Shown here piece after piece: positions 1 to 8,722 of a stretch of DNA of 64,000 bases. Position 1 is the first letter of the stretch; each line of letters opens with the position of its first letter. The notes beneath the pieces were generated by a model, which worked only from the letters and a program-made list of their open reading frames with translations, did not search any database and had not been told where the DNA came from. A program made the position numbers and the translations under genes. This stretch comes from Rhizobium jaguaris (lineage in GTDB: Bacteria; Pseudomonadota; Alphaproteobacteria; Rhizobiales; Rhizobiaceae): assembly GCF_003627755.1 (NCBI RefSeq), contig NZ_CP032694.1, positions 2,843,501 through 2,907,500 on the forward strand. Direction: 5' to 3'.

Positions 1-1961
1 GCCTCTTCGACGGCCTGAAGAATGAGGAAATCGTCTTCATCTCGATTTTCATCTTCGCCGTGCTGACCGTCTTCGGGGCCGCCCTCATCGGCAACCGCAT
101 CTTCATCATCCAACCGCTGATGCGGCTGACCCACGCCGTCGAAGCAACCCGGCGGCTCGGCTCGCGCCATCACGTGGATTGGCAGTCGAACGACGAGATG
201 GGCCGCCTCGCCAGCAGCTTCAACGACATGCAGAGCAAGCTGGAGCGAGAGGAAACTGAACTGAAGCTTGCCCACCGCCGCGCCACCGACACCTATAATC
301 TGACGCCGGCCATGTTGTTCTCGCTCGACAAGGACGATTGCATCGCCGCCGTCAGCGATTATTGGCTGGCCGCCACGGGCTATGCTCGCTCCGACGTGGT
401 TGGACGCAAATTCGCAAGCCTCGTCCTGCCGGAATCACGCGAGATTTACACCGAACGTAAGCGCAGCCGTCCAGACAGCGCCGCCCGTCTCGACGTCACA
501 GTAAAATTCCTTTGTAGGGACGACCGGGTCATGGACGTGCTGATCCTCGAGACGACGGCGATCCAGGATGGTCAGTCGCTCTCGGTCATGACCGATGTCA
601 CCGACCTCAAGCAATCCGAGGACCGCAACCTGCGCCAGGCGATCACCGATCACCTTACCGGGCTGCTGAACCGTCAGGGATTCGAGACGGCGCTCGACGC
701 CAAGATCAACGAGGCGGACCTGCGCAAGCGCGAGCTCGCCTGCCTGTTCGTCGACCTCGACCGCTTCAAGTGGATCAACGACAATATGGGCCATGCTGCC
801 GGTGACGCGGCATTGCGCGAGCTGGTTTCGCGCATGCAGGCGCGATTGGTCCCGGGCGACATCGCCGCCCGCCTCGGCGGCGACGAATTCGCCATCCTTC
901 TGCTTGCCGAAGACGCTGAGAAAAGGGCATTCGACATGGCGGCGCGTATCGCCGAGCTTTTCGAGACGCCTTTCGGCGGCGACGCCCGCCTTAGCGCCAG
1001 CATAGGCATCGCCATCTACCCCCGCCATGCCGCCAACGCCGCAGAGCTGCTCCTGAAATCCGACATAGCGATGTACGCAAAGAAGCGCGATGGCAAGAAC
1101 GGCGCACAGATTTTCGATAATAGCATGCTGGACGATTCCCGCCGCCGTGCCGAGCTCGAGAGCTATATCGAAGGTGGCTTGAGCGACGACTGGTTCGAAG
1201 CGCACCTGCAGCCAATCGTCAATATCGATGATCGCTCCATCGCCGGCTTCGAAGCGCTCATGCGGCTGCACCATCCGCAGAAAGGCATCCTGCCGCCGGC
1301 AAGGATCATCGACGTTGCCGAGGAGACCGGCTCGATCGTGCGCATCGGCAACCGCGTCATGGAAAAGGCGATCTCCCACTTTGCCCGTCTCTCACGCCTC
1401 GACGGCATGCAGGACACCTATCTCGCCATCAATTTTTCGCCGCTGCAATTCGAGTCCGGATTGCCGGTGCGCATTGCCGCCCTGCTTTCCCGTCACGATA
1501 TCCGCCCGGAGCGGATCGTAGTCGAAATCACTGAGGCCGTGCTGATGGACGACAATCCGGAAACGCGTACGGTCATCAACGAGATCTGCCGCTACGGCTG
1601 CCGCATCGCGCTCGACGACTTCGGCACCGGCTACTCGTCGCTGAGTTATATCAACCGCTTCCCGGTCGACATCATCAAGATCGACCAATCCTTCATCCGC
1701 GCGATCAACGACACCGCCTCCGATGTCAGCGCCAAGAGCCGCATGCTGGTCGAAAGCATCACGACGCTGTCGCACAAGATGAACTGCACCGTTATCGCGG
1801 AAGGCATCGAGACCGAGGAAGAATGCGCAACCTTGCGCACCATGGGTCTCGATTACGGCCAAGGCTACCTATTCCATCGGCCGCAGCATCCGAACGATCT
1901 CCTGAAGGCGCTCGCCGGACCGCGAGCTGATTACCTCAGCGCCGTGGCGCAGGCATCATAG
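1..1961 (+). CDS. Bifunctional diguanylate cyclase/phosphodiesterase (HAMP-PAS-GGDEF-EAL), 5' truncated
   Basis: Membrane-bound cyclic-di-GMP turnover enzyme. The frame is open to the left edge, so the N-terminus lies outside the window. What remains starts with the end of a hydrophobic helix (about nt 30-115), then a HAMP-like linker, a PAS domain (about nt 290-640), a GGDEF domain with intact GGDEF at 876-890 and an EAL domain with EAL at 1251-1259. The EAL catalytic set looks complete (INFSPLQFE, EITEAVL, DDFGTGYSS, IKIDQSFI, AEGIE). The residue where an RxxD inhibitory site would begin reads VPGD, so product inhibition may be lost. The missing part probably carries a first membrane helix and a periplasmic sensor. 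The gene for a periplasmic binding protein follows 16 nt downstream, suggesting a shared signalling unit. Confidence 0.93.
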   Translation, partial: LFDGLKNEEIVFISIFIFAVLTVFGAALIGNRIFIIQPLMRLTHAVEATRRLGSRHHVDWQSNDEMGRLASSFNDMQSKLEREETELKLAHRRATDTYNLTPAMLFSLDKDDCIAAVSDYWLAATGYARSDVVGRKFASLVLPESREIYTERKRSRPDSAARLDVTVKFLCRDDRVMDVLILETTAIQDGQSLSVMTDVTDLKQSEDRNLRQAITDHLTGLLNRQGFETALDAKINEADLRKRELACLFVDLDRFKWINDNMGHAAGDAALRELVSRMQARLVPGDIAARLGGDEFAILLLAEDAEKRAFDMAARIAELFETPFGGDARLSASIGIAIYPRHAANAAELLLKSDIAMYAKKRDGKNGAQIFDNSMLDDSRRRAELESYIEGGLSDDWFEAHLQPIVNIDDRSIAGFEALMRLHHPQKGILPPARIIDVAEETGSIVRIGNRVMEKAISHFARLSRLDGMQDTYLAINFSPLQFESGLPVRIAALLSRHDIRPERIVVEITEAVLMDDNPETRTVINEICRYGCRIALDDFGTGYSSLSYINRFPVDIIKIDQSFIRAINDTASDVSAKSRMLVESITTLSHKMNCTVIAEGIETEEECATLRTMGLDYGQGYLFHRPQHPNDLLKALAGPRADYLSAVAQAS

Positions 1962-1977
1962 CGAGATGGGGAAACAC

Positions 1978-2709
1978 ATGCGAAAACTGCTGCTCCCGGT
2001 ATTTTTCAGCCTGTCTTCTCTTAGCCTCTTCTCCATAGCCCAAGCCGAAACCGTCAATTTTACAACCGAAGAATATCCGCCCTTCAACTATCGTGATGGC
2101 AAGACTCCCGTCGGCGCGACCGTCGAGCAGGTGGAGAAGATAATGGCCGATATCGGCGTCGACTATTCGATAGACGTGATGCCCTGGGTGCGAGCCTATA
2201 ACCAGGCGCTGACGACGCCGATGACCTGTGTCTTTGCCACCGCCCATAGTGACGCGCGCGACAAGCTGTTCAAATGGGTCCAACCGCTGCTGGTCGATCG
2301 CAACATCCTGATCAAGCATACCGGGTCCAGTGTCACCGCCACGACACTCGATGAAGCCCGGAACTATGTGGTTGGCACATGGCGGAACGATTACACCGAA
2401 ACCACGTTGCGGCAGGCCAACTTTACGCGAATCGATATCGGCAGCGACTTCGGGGCTACGCTAAAAAAGCTGCTGAGTGACCGCATTGATCTCATGCCGA
2501 TCTCCGAAATCTATTTCGACAAGCTGAGGAGGGATCGCAACGCGGTGCAAGAGGTCGCCGTTCTCTCCGAACAACCGATGGGTATTGCCTGCCAGAAGGA
2601 TTTCCCGGACGATCTCCTGAAGAGGATGCAAAGCGCGCTCGATCGCCTGATCGCCGACGGCACGCAGAAGCGGATATTCCTGAAGTACGGCCTACACCTT
2701 GCTAACTGA
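1978..2709 (+). CDS. Periplasmic substrate-binding protein (SBP family 3-like)
   Basis: Secreted solute-binding protein of the amino-acid type (243 aa). A signal peptide (MRKLLLPVFF to AQA|ET) precedes a mature part beginning with a beta strand and the EYPPFNY motif typical of SBP_bac_3 proteins. I chose the ATG at 1978 rather than the one at 1966, because GGGGAAA lies at the right distance before it and the signal peptide then begins cleanly with MRK. No ABC permease or ATPase gene is next to it. It sits 16 nt after the c-di-GMP enzyme gene, so it may deliver a ligand signal to that sensor instead of feeding a transporter. The ligand cannot be read from sequence. Confidence 0.85.
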   Translation: MRKLLLPVFFSLSSLSLFSIAQAETVNFTTEEYPPFNYRDGKTPVGATVEQVEKIMADIGVDYSIDVMPWVRAYNQALTTPMTCVFATAHSDARDKLFKWVQPLLVDRNILIKHTGSSVTATTLDEARNYVVGTWRNDYTETTLRQANFTRIDIGSDFGATLKKLLSDRIDLMPISEIYFDKLRRDRNAVQEVAVLSEQPMGIACQKDFPDDLLKRMQSALDRLIADGTQKRIFLKYGLHLAN

Positions 2710-2784
2710 TGAGATTGCCGCCTTGACTTTGCCGCCAATTCGCTGTGGTGAAGGGCATCGGCATTTTCCAAGGGGTGAAGCGCA

Positions 2785-3501
2785 ATGCTTCTTATCGCGG
2801 GTCTCGGCAATCCCGGCGCCAAATATCAGGACAACCGCCACAATATCGGCTTCATGGCCGTGGACGCGATCCATCGTCGTCGCAGCTTTTCGCCCTGGTC
2901 GAAAAAATTCAGGGCCGAGATTGCGGAAGGCGAGCTCGGCGGCCAGAGAGTTCTGCTGATCAAGCCGCAGACCTTCATGAACCTTTCCGGCGAATCCGTC
3001 GGCGAGGCCATGCGGTTCTACAAGCTCGAGCCTTCCGATCTCGTCGTGATCTATGACGAACTGGATCTGCCGGCAGGCAAGGCGCGGCTGAAGACCGGCG
3101 GCGGCCATAACGGCCATAACGGCATCAAGTCGATCGACGCCCATTGCGGCCGGGAATATCGCCGGCTACGTCTCGGCATCGGTCATCCCGGCGTCAAGGA
3201 GCTCGTGCATAATCACGTGCTTGGCGACTTCGCCAAAGCTGACCAAAACTGGCTGGAGCCGCTGTTCGATGCACTCGCCGACAATGCCGACATGCTGGCG
3301 CGCGGCGAGGATTCGCAGCTCATGAACAAGATCTCGCTTGCCCTCGGCGGCAAGGCAGAAGAAGAGACCCAAAAGCCGGAAAAGAAAGCGGTAGCCAAAT
3401 CGCACATCCATCAGGCTCGCAATCATAGCCAGCCGCGGATGCCCGAGAGTGGCCCTATGGCCGAAATGCTGAAGAGAATGTTCGGCAAGAAGGACGATTG
3501 A
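2785..3501 (+). CDS. pth: Peptidyl-tRNA hydrolase
   Basis: Cytoplasmic enzyme that cleaves the ester bond of peptidyl-tRNA released from stalled ribosomes. The N-terminus has GLGNPG followed by the catalytic His19 in [23 protein letters not shown] and [12 protein letters not shown] are the other family signatures. At 238 aa it is longer than the roughly 190 aa of enterobacterial Pth; the extra length is a charged, low-complexity C-terminal tail (about residues 190-238). AGGGGTGAAGC precedes the ATG. Its stop codon is followed directly by the ATG of a GNAT gene, and ychF lies nearby. Confidence 0.97.
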   Translation: MLLIAGLGNPGAKYQDNRHNIGFMAVDAIHRRRSFSPWSKKFRAEIAEGELGGQRVLLIKPQTFMNLSGESVGEAMRFYKLEPSDLVVIYDELDLPAGKARLKTGGGHNGHNGIKSIDAHCGREYRRLRLGIGHPGVKELVHNHVLGDFAKADQNWLEPLFDALADNADMLARGEDSQLMNKISLALGGKAEEETQKPEKKAVAKSHIHQARNHSQPRMPESGPMAEMLKRMFGKKDD

Positions 3502-3981
3502 ATGGCGCAAGCAGCAACAGACAGGGCCGCAGATTTTGTGATCCGCCCGGCCGCAGCCGGCGACTTGCCTACGCTGCTCGCGCTCTATCGCCACCTCAAC
3601 CATGACGATCCCGATATGGATTCCAGGCTTGCAGAGGACCGCTTTGCGGCTATCTTGGCCCATCCCGGCATGACGATCTTCGTCGCCCTCGAAGGCGACC
3701 TCGCCATTTCCTCGGTCACCCTGGTCGTCATTCCCAACCTGACGCGGCGTGGCGCTTCTTATGCGCTGATCGAAAATGTCGTCACCCATGCCGATCGCCG
3801 CCAGCGCGGCCATGCGCGGGCGCTGATCGAGACCGCGGTCGCGACGGCTTGGGAGCAGAATTGCTATAAGGTAATGCTGCTGACAGGCTCCAAGGAGCCA
3901 GCGACGCTGCGCTTCTACGCCAATTGCGGTTTTTCACAGGACAAGACCGGTTTCCAAATCCGGCGCCCTGCCGCGGGCTGA
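3502..3981 (+). CDS. GNAT family N-acetyltransferase
   Basis: Predicted acetyl-CoA dependent N-acetyltransferase (159 aa), substrate unknown. IRPAAAGDLPTLLALY starts the fold, the acetyl-CoA loop is RRQRGHARALI (about residues 97-107), and LRFYANCGF closes the domain. The ATG directly follows the pth stop codon, so it is almost certainly co-transcribed and translationally coupled with pth. Apart from that position nothing defines its target. Confidence 0.88.
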   Translation: MAQAATDRAADFVIRPAAAGDLPTLLALYRHLNHDDPDMDSRLAEDRFAAILAHPGMTIFVALEGDLAISSVTLVVIPNLTRRGASYALIENVVTHADRRQRGHARALIETAVATAWEQNCYKVMLLTGSKEPATLRFYANCGFSQDKTGFQIRRPAAG

Positions 3982-3996
3982 TATCCCTGCCCGAGC

Positions 3997-4302
3997 CTAT
4001 TCTTCGGGTTCGGTGGTAAACATCAGCGGAAAGCCGGCGCTCTTTGCCAGATCGATGGCTTCCTGCGCTTTGGTCTCGGCAATATCCCTGGCGCAGACCA
4101 TGACCACGCAGGTACCGAGCTTGTGTGCGGTCATCATGACACGGTAGCCGGTCTCCTCGCTCATACGAAAGACGGCCTTCAATACCATGATGACGAATTC
4201 ACGCGGCGTGTAGTCGTCGTTGACGAGAATGATCTTGTAAAGCTTCGGCCGATCGAGCTTCGTCTTGGTCTTCGGTTTTAGGACAACATCATTGTCACTC
4301 AT
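3997..4302 (-). CDS. clpS: ATP-dependent Clp protease adaptor ClpS
   Basis: N-end-rule adaptor that delivers substrates with destabilising N-terminal residues to ClpA. The 101-aa product starts at MSDNDVV. An upstream ATG would add a 20-residue tail unlike ClpS. Key motifs are ILVNDDYTPREFVI, which lines the N-degron pocket, MTAHKLG and CARDIAETKA. clpA is not adjacent; many alphaproteobacteria carry two clpS genes, and this looks like the copy separate from clpA. A near-consensus promoter lies about 50-75 bp upstream. Confidence 0.93.
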   Translation of the reverse strand: MSDNDVVLKPKTKTKLDRPKLYKIILVNDDYTPREFVIMVLKAVFRMSEETGYRVMMTAHKLGTCVVMVCARDIAETKAQEAIDLAKSAGFPLMFTTEPEE

Positions 4303-4615
4303 CGGAGTCACCGTTGATGACAGAGAAAAAAATTTGTGGCTGATCGCCAATTTATACTGCACCGCAACCGGTCATTCAAGGAAAACAACGTTTTCGAGCC
4401 AGCTGTCAGATCAATCGACCGTGACCGGTGGATAGCTCTGGCAAGTACCACAGCCCTTTCCGCACGTCGACAAAAGTCATGACGGCTATCATCGCCGGGA
4501 TTGTCAGTGCATTCTCCTCTGCAGAAAAACGGCGCATCCTCCGCGCAAGGCTTGACCCGCAACGACCCTTCCCCCATACGCACAACAAAGTTTTTCAAGA
4601 TATGGACAAGGTGCC
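4303..4615. other. Intergenic region clpS/ychF (313 bp)
   Basis: Divergent spacer holding the clpS promoter on the minus strand. A ychF promoter candidate lies on the plus strand: TTGACC at 4552-4557 and CATACG at 4575-4580, 17 bp apart. No convincing gene or RNA was seen; the short reading frames here lack ribosome binding sites. Confidence 0.5.
4351..4379 (-). promoter_or_regulatory. Predicted sigma70-type promoter of clpS
   Basis: On the minus strand TTGAAT (4374-4379) and TATAAA (4351-4356) are separated by 17 bp. The predicted start leaves a 5' UTR of about 40 nt before clpS. Sequence match only. Confidence 0.55.
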
Positions 4616-5719
4616 ATGGGTTTCAAATGCGGTATCGTCGGGTTGCCGAATGTCGGCAAGTCCACTCTGTTCAACGCGCTGACCAAGACGGCGGCGGCGC
4701 AGGCGGCGAATTATCCCTTCTGCACGATCGAGCCGAACACGGGTGAAGTCGCGGTTCCCGATCCGCGCATGCGCAAGCTTGCCGACGTCGCCAAATCGAA
4801 GGAACTGATCCCGACGCGCATTTCCTTCGTTGACATTGCCGGCCTGGTTCGCGGCGCCTCGAAGGGCGAAGGTCTGGGCAACCAGTTCCTTGCCAATATC
4901 CGCGAAGTCGACGCCATCGTTCATGTGCTGCGCTGTTTCGAGGACAGCGACATCACCCACGTCGAAGGCCGCATCAATCCGGTGGCCGACGCCGAGACGA
5001 TCGAAACCGAGCTCATGCTCGCCGACCTCGAGAGCCTGGAGCGCCGCACCGAGCAGACGCGCAAACGCGCCACGGGCAAGGACAAGGAGTCCATGGCGAT
5101 GCTGCCGATAATGGAAGCCTCGCTCCAGTTGCTGAACGAAGGCAAGCCGGTGCGCACCCTGCTGTCGAAGCTCGATGCCGAGGAAACCCGCATCCTCAAG
5201 GGCCTGAACCTTCTGACCTCGCATCCCGTCCTCTACGTCTGCAACGTCGCAGAGGCTGATGCCGCGACCGGCAACGACCACACAGCGGCCGTCGCTGCCA
5301 TGGCCAAGGAGCAGAATTCCGAGGTGGTGACCATTTCCGCCGCCATCGAAGCGGAAGTGGCGCAGCTACCCGAAGAAGAAGCCACGGAATTCCTCTCCGC
5401 TCTCGGCCTCGACGAAGCCGGCCTCGACCGGCTGATCCGCGCCGGCTACAAGCTGCTGCATCTCATCACCTATTTCACCGTCGGCCCGAAGGAAACACGC
5501 GCCTGGACGATCGAACAGGGCACCAAGGCCCCGCAGGCAGCCGGCGTCATCCATTCCGACTTTGAACGCGGCTTCATCCGCGCCAACACCATCGCCTATG
5601 ACGACTACATCGGCTACAACGGCGAAACAGGCGCCAAGGAAGCCGGCAAGGCGCGCGACGAAGGCAAGGAATACGTCGTCCAGGACGGCGACGTCATCCA
5701 TTTCCGCTTCAACACCTGA
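4616..5719 (+). CDS. ychF: Redox-regulated ATPase YchF (Obg-related)
   Basis: Cytoplasmic P-loop ATPase of the TRAFAC class that binds ribosomes and is linked to oxidative stress responses. The 367-aa protein has the G1 loop GLPNVGKST (residues 8-16), DIAGLVRGASKGEGLGN as G3, and NVAE in place of the GTPase NKxD, the change that gives YchF its ATP preference. A coiled-coil part follows G3 and a TGS domain (GPKETRAWT) ends the protein. The genomic link with pth is conserved in many proteobacteria. Confidence 0.97.
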   Translation: MGFKCGIVGLPNVGKSTLFNALTKTAAAQAANYPFCTIEPNTGEVAVPDPRMRKLADVAKSKELIPTRISFVDIAGLVRGASKGEGLGNQFLANIREVDAIVHVLRCFEDSDITHVEGRINPVADAETIETELMLADLESLERRTEQTRKRATGKDKESMAMLPIMEASLQLLNEGKPVRTLLSKLDAEETRILKGLNLLTSHPVLYVCNVAEADAATGNDHTAAVAAMAKEQNSEVVTISAAIEAEVAQLPEEEATEFLSALGLDEAGLDRLIRAGYKLLHLITYFTVGPKETRAWTIEQGTKAPQAAGVIHSDFERGFIRANTIAYDDYIGYNGETGAKEAGKARDEGKEYVVQDGDVIHFRFNT

Positions 5720-5730
5720 GACATGATGGA

Positions 5731-5759
5731 ATTGCCGGCCTCACCTGAGTGCCGGCAAT
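5731..5759. terminator. Hairpin between convergent ychF and DUF2157 genes
   Basis: A perfect 9-bp stem ATTGCCGGC/GCCGGCAAT encloses an 11-nt loop that contains the stop codon of the minus-strand gene. There is no T-tract on either side, so intrinsic termination is uncertain. It may act as a bidirectional 3' end structure. Confidence 0.4.
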
Positions 5760-6865
5760 CTTCCCTGGACGGACGCCGGCAGCAACCGAACGACAGTACG
5801 GCGCAGATGCGGCCAGCCGATGCCGATCACCAGCACGATCAGGCCGACGATCATCAGCACGATGAAGCTGACCTTGTCGAGGCCGGCATTGTTCTGCCGC
5901 AGAATGGCGCCGATCGCGACGCCGAGCGACACCAGTCCCGCGGTCACGAAAGCGCGTCTATCGATGATCAAGCCGATCAGCATCATGACCACCACAACAG
6001 CGACGATGGTCAGCGCCTGTGTGTAACCGCCGTGCTCAATGCCGGTAAGGAAAAAGGTATCGCTGTTGCCAGCCTCAAGCTGAAAGACCAGCAGGATCGC
6101 CGTGTAGAGCAGTGCCGGCGCCGTGGCGAGATGCAGCCAGAAGGCCACATCCGAGCGACGTGTCCTGCGGTTGGGATCGCTAAGATCGAAACGCATCGCC
6201 ACGGCAAATGCCCCGAGAGCCCCTGCACACATGATGCCGAGCGACAGCAGCGGATAATCCAGCACGACATTCGATACGCCGGTGGCAACACCAATCAAGT
6301 AGAAGACGCCGGCGAGCAGCAAAGTGAACAGCGAGAAGAGCAGCATCGCCAGCGACAGCGGCACGCGGTAACGCCAATAATAGAGCGCAAGCAGCGGCGG
6401 GAACGGCAAGGCAGTGATGATCCAATGGGTCGTCAGGCTCGTGCCGGCTGTATCTTCGGTGCCGAGATGCATCATCGTCGCCCAAAAGATCCAATAGACC
6501 AGCGAGATCGTCAGGACGACAGCGGGAAGCGCCAGACGCTGACGGCGGACCAGGATTTCGGCCAGGACGATGATGGCCGGCAGCGGCCCGTAATAGCCGG
6601 TGAGCCCCCACAAGCCGACGAGCAGGACGACGATACCGATGGTGATCAGCACGTCATGAAAGCCGCGGATGAAACGCGGGGCTTCGCTATCCTCCAGCGG
6701 GTTTGCCGGATCGTCCTCGCGAGGCTGCGAAAGATCATTTCTGACGGCCCTCGCGTTGATGCCGATATTTCGCTCGGCCAGATAAGGCAAAAGCCGGATG
6801 GCCTGATCCGAGGAAATGATCCCCTCGCCGGCAGCGCCTTCCAACACAGTCTTGAGATCGCTCAT
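5741..6865 (-). CDS. DUF2157-type integral membrane protein
   Basis: Multi-pass inner membrane protein of unknown function (374 aa). The first 80-100 residues are soluble (MSDLKTVLEG, then SSDQAIRLLPYLAE), and about ten hydrophobic helices follow from VLITIGIVVLLVGLWGLTGY onward. This layout matches DUF2157 proteins. An upstream in-frame ATG at 7063 would add 66 residues of arginine-rich, non-native composition, so I start at 6865. No partner gene gives a function. Confidence 0.85.
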   Translation of the reverse strand: MSDLKTVLEGAAGEGIISSDQAIRLLPYLAERNIGINARAVRNDLSQPREDDPANPLEDSEAPRFIRGFHDVLITIGIVVLLVGLWGLTGYYGPLPAIIVLAEILVRRQRLALPAVVLTISLVYWIFWATMMHLGTEDTAGTSLTTHWIITALPFPPLLALYYWRYRVPLSLAMLLFSLFTLLLAGVFYLIGVATGVSNVVLDYPLLSLGIMCAGALGAFAVAMRFDLSDPNRRTRRSDVAFWLHLATAPALLYTAILLVFQLEAGNSDTFFLTGIEHGGYTQALTIVAVVVVMMLIGLIIDRRAFVTAGLVSLGVAIGAILRQNNAGLDKVSFIVLMIVGLIVLVIGIGWPHLRRTVVRLLPASVQGRLPALR

Positions 6866-7047
6866 GTCTATTCCTGCATGGTCTCGATGTTGGCAAGCCT
6901 CATCACATCGCCGGTCTACAAGCAAGGGCTGCCAAGCCTGGGCAGGCGGTGCCGCACCTCTTTGCCGCAGCGGCCATGAAAAGGCTTGCGCCGTTGCCGC
7001 TCGGCATGCGATTGCGCACGGACCGAATGAAGAGGCCGGTGACGGAT

Positions 7048-7512
7048 ATGGCAAAACTGACATATGAGGATTTTCAGCCGGGAAAAGTGTTTCCGCTCGG
7101 ACCGAAACACGTGACGGCGGAAGAGATCATCGAGTTTGCACGCGAGTTTGATCCGCAGCCGATGCATCTCGACGAATCTGCCGGCCGCGCAAGTATTCTG
7201 GGTGGGCTCGCCGCCTCCGGCTGGCACACCTCGGCGATGTTCATGCGCATGATGACCGACAGCTATCTGCTCAACACGGAAGCCGAAGGCGCGCCGGGTA
7301 TTGATTTCATGGACTGGAAAAAGCCGGTCCTGGCGGGAGATACGCTTTCCGGTCGGTCGATCGTGCTCGAATCCCGCGCCATGCGCTCCCGCCCCGGCAT
7401 CGGCATCGTCAAGTTTCGCCACGAAGTGGAAAATCAGCGCGGCCAGCTCGTTTGTCTCGGCGAGAATTCGACCATGATCCGTATGCGCTTGCCCGTGGAG
7501 GCTTCCGCATGA
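7048..7512 (+). CDS. MaoC-like dehydratase/hydratase, first of a pair
   Basis: Hot-dog-fold protein related to (R)-specific enoyl-CoA hydratases (154 aa). FAREFDPQPMHLDE carries the Asp and His that serve as catalytic pair in the family, followed by LGGLAASGWHTSAMFMRMM. I start at MAKLTYEDF (7048); an in-frame GTG 99 nt upstream gives an unlike N-terminus. Its stop codon overlaps the next gene's ATG. The two genes probably encode subunits of one hetero-oligomeric hydratase or two half-domains; the acyl substrate is unknown. Confidence 0.9.
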   Translation: MAKLTYEDFQPGKVFPLGPKHVTAEEIIEFAREFDPQPMHLDESAGRASILGGLAASGWHTSAMFMRMMTDSYLLNTEAEGAPGIDFMDWKKPVLAGDTLSGRSIVLESRAMRSRPGIGIVKFRHEVENQRGQLVCLGENSTMIRMRLPVEASA

Positions 7513-7976
7513 AGATGATGGAACTTTACCCGATCGGCGAACGGGCCGAGATCGGCAGTCATACGTTCACAGCGGAAAACATCGTCCGCTTCGCCTCACG
7601 CTTCGATCCGCAGATTTTCCACATGGACGCGGAAGCGGCCAAGCATACGTTGTTCGGCGGACTTTGTGCGTCAGGTTGGCATACCTGCTCCGTCTGGATG
7701 CGTACCTTCGTCGACTATTGGAGCGGCGAAACCACCCGCCTTCGCGACGAAGGCAGAAAACCGCCGAATCTCGGCCCCTCGCCCGGTTTCCAGAAACTGC
7801 AGTGGCTGCGTCCGGTCTTTGCCGGTGACACCGTTACCTATGGTGTCACCTTGCTCGCTAGCCGCCCGCTTAATTCACGCCCGGGCTGGACGCTCAACAC
7901 CATCCTCTGTGACGGAAGCAACCAGCACGGCACGCCGGTGTTGCGGTTCGAGAGCACCGTGCTGGAGTTTGAGTAA
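7509..7976 (+). CDS. MaoC-like dehydratase/hydratase, second of a pair
   Basis: Paralogue of the preceding gene (155 aa). FASRFDPQIFHMDAEAA retains the Asp/His pair and GGLCASGWHTCSVWMR is shared with its neighbour. The ATG at 7509 overlaps the upstream TGA as ATGA, indicating translational coupling. An earlier GTG frame start would reach into the preceding gene and add no conserved residues. Arrangement and similarity suggest a tandem duplication that now encodes a heteromeric enzyme. Confidence 0.9.
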   Translation: MKMMELYPIGERAEIGSHTFTAENIVRFASRFDPQIFHMDAEAAKHTLFGGLCASGWHTCSVWMRTFVDYWSGETTRLRDEGRKPPNLGPSPGFQKLQWLRPVFAGDTVTYGVTLLASRPLNSRPGWTLNTILCDGSNQHGTPVLRFESTVLEFE

Positions 7977-8058
7977 ACACCTTCGCGAAGCAAGAAGGTT
8001 GCGAAACGTGGGAGCAAGCGTCGAGCCGGTCTCGCCCGCCCTGCGCGCAGGAATCTTT

Positions 8059-8601
8059 TCAATGCCCGGAAAATTCCACCAGGGTGTGAACCGGCACATT
8101 GAGCGCTTCCAGCTTCTTGCGGCCGCCCAAATCCGGAAGGTCGATGACAAAGCAGGCGGCAACGACCTCGGCGCCGATCTGGCGCAACAACTGGGTCGCG
8201 CCGACAGCGGTGCCACCGGTGGCGATGAGGTCGTCGACCAGGATCACCTTCTCGCCGGGGTTTACCGCGTCCCGGTGCATCTCCATCTCATCGACACCGT
8301 ATTCGAGGCTGTAGGCGATGCGCACGATGTCGTGCGGCAGCTTGCCCTTCTTGCGGATCGGCACGAAACCGGACGACAACTGATGCGCCACGGCGCCGCC
8401 CAGAATAAAACCACGTGCTTCCATGCCGGCAACCTTGTCGATCTTGGTGCCGGCATAGGGTTGCACCAGCGCGTCGACCGCACGACGGAACGCTTTGGCA
8501 TTGCCGAGCATCGTGGTGATGTCACGGAAGACGATGCCAGGCTTGGGATAGTCCGGAATGGAGCGGATGCTGGCGGCAAGCTCCGAAGCGATAGTGTGCA
8601 T
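8059..8601 (-). CDS. apt: Adenine phosphoribosyltransferase
   Basis: Purine salvage enzyme making AMP from adenine and PRPP in the cytoplasm. The 180-aa length is typical. The PRPP-binding signature is [14 protein letters not shown], and [12 protein letters not shown] and [10 protein letters not shown] are family landmarks. The ATG at 8601 was preferred over a frame start 48 nt upstream, because the protein then begins [19 protein letters not shown] like known Apt. It lies just downstream of petABC on the same strand but is separated by a terminator. Confidence 0.96.
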   Translation of the reverse strand: MHTIASELAASIRSIPDYPKPGIVFRDITTMLGNAKAFRRAVDALVQPYAGTKIDKVAGMEARGFILGGAVAHQLSSGFVPIRKKGKLPHDIVRIAYSLEYGVDEMEMHRDAVNPGEKVILVDDLIATGGTAVGATQLLRQIGAEVVAACFVIDLPDLGGRKKLEALNVPVHTLVEFSGH

Positions 8602-8674
8602 GTAAATATGTACTCTCAAGGCTATGATAAGGCCGACGCACCCTATCAAGACCCGTGCCCGATACCAACAAAAA

Positions 8675-8696
8675 AGGCGACCACAAAGGGCCGCCT
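8675..8696 (-). terminator. Rho-independent terminator of petABC
   Basis: On the minus strand an interrupted stem (AGGCG with CGCCT plus an inner CC/GG pair) is followed by a run of seven T. It lies 27 nt past the petC stop codon. Confidence 0.75.
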
Positions 8697-8722
8697 CTTC
8701 ATTGATTCACGCGGCGGAACGC

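Noticed and set aside
5723..6979. 418-codon plus-strand reading frame opposite the DUF2157 gene
   Set aside because: His/Gln/Asp-rich composition typical of an antisense shadow; the minus strand encodes a clear multi-helix membrane protein.
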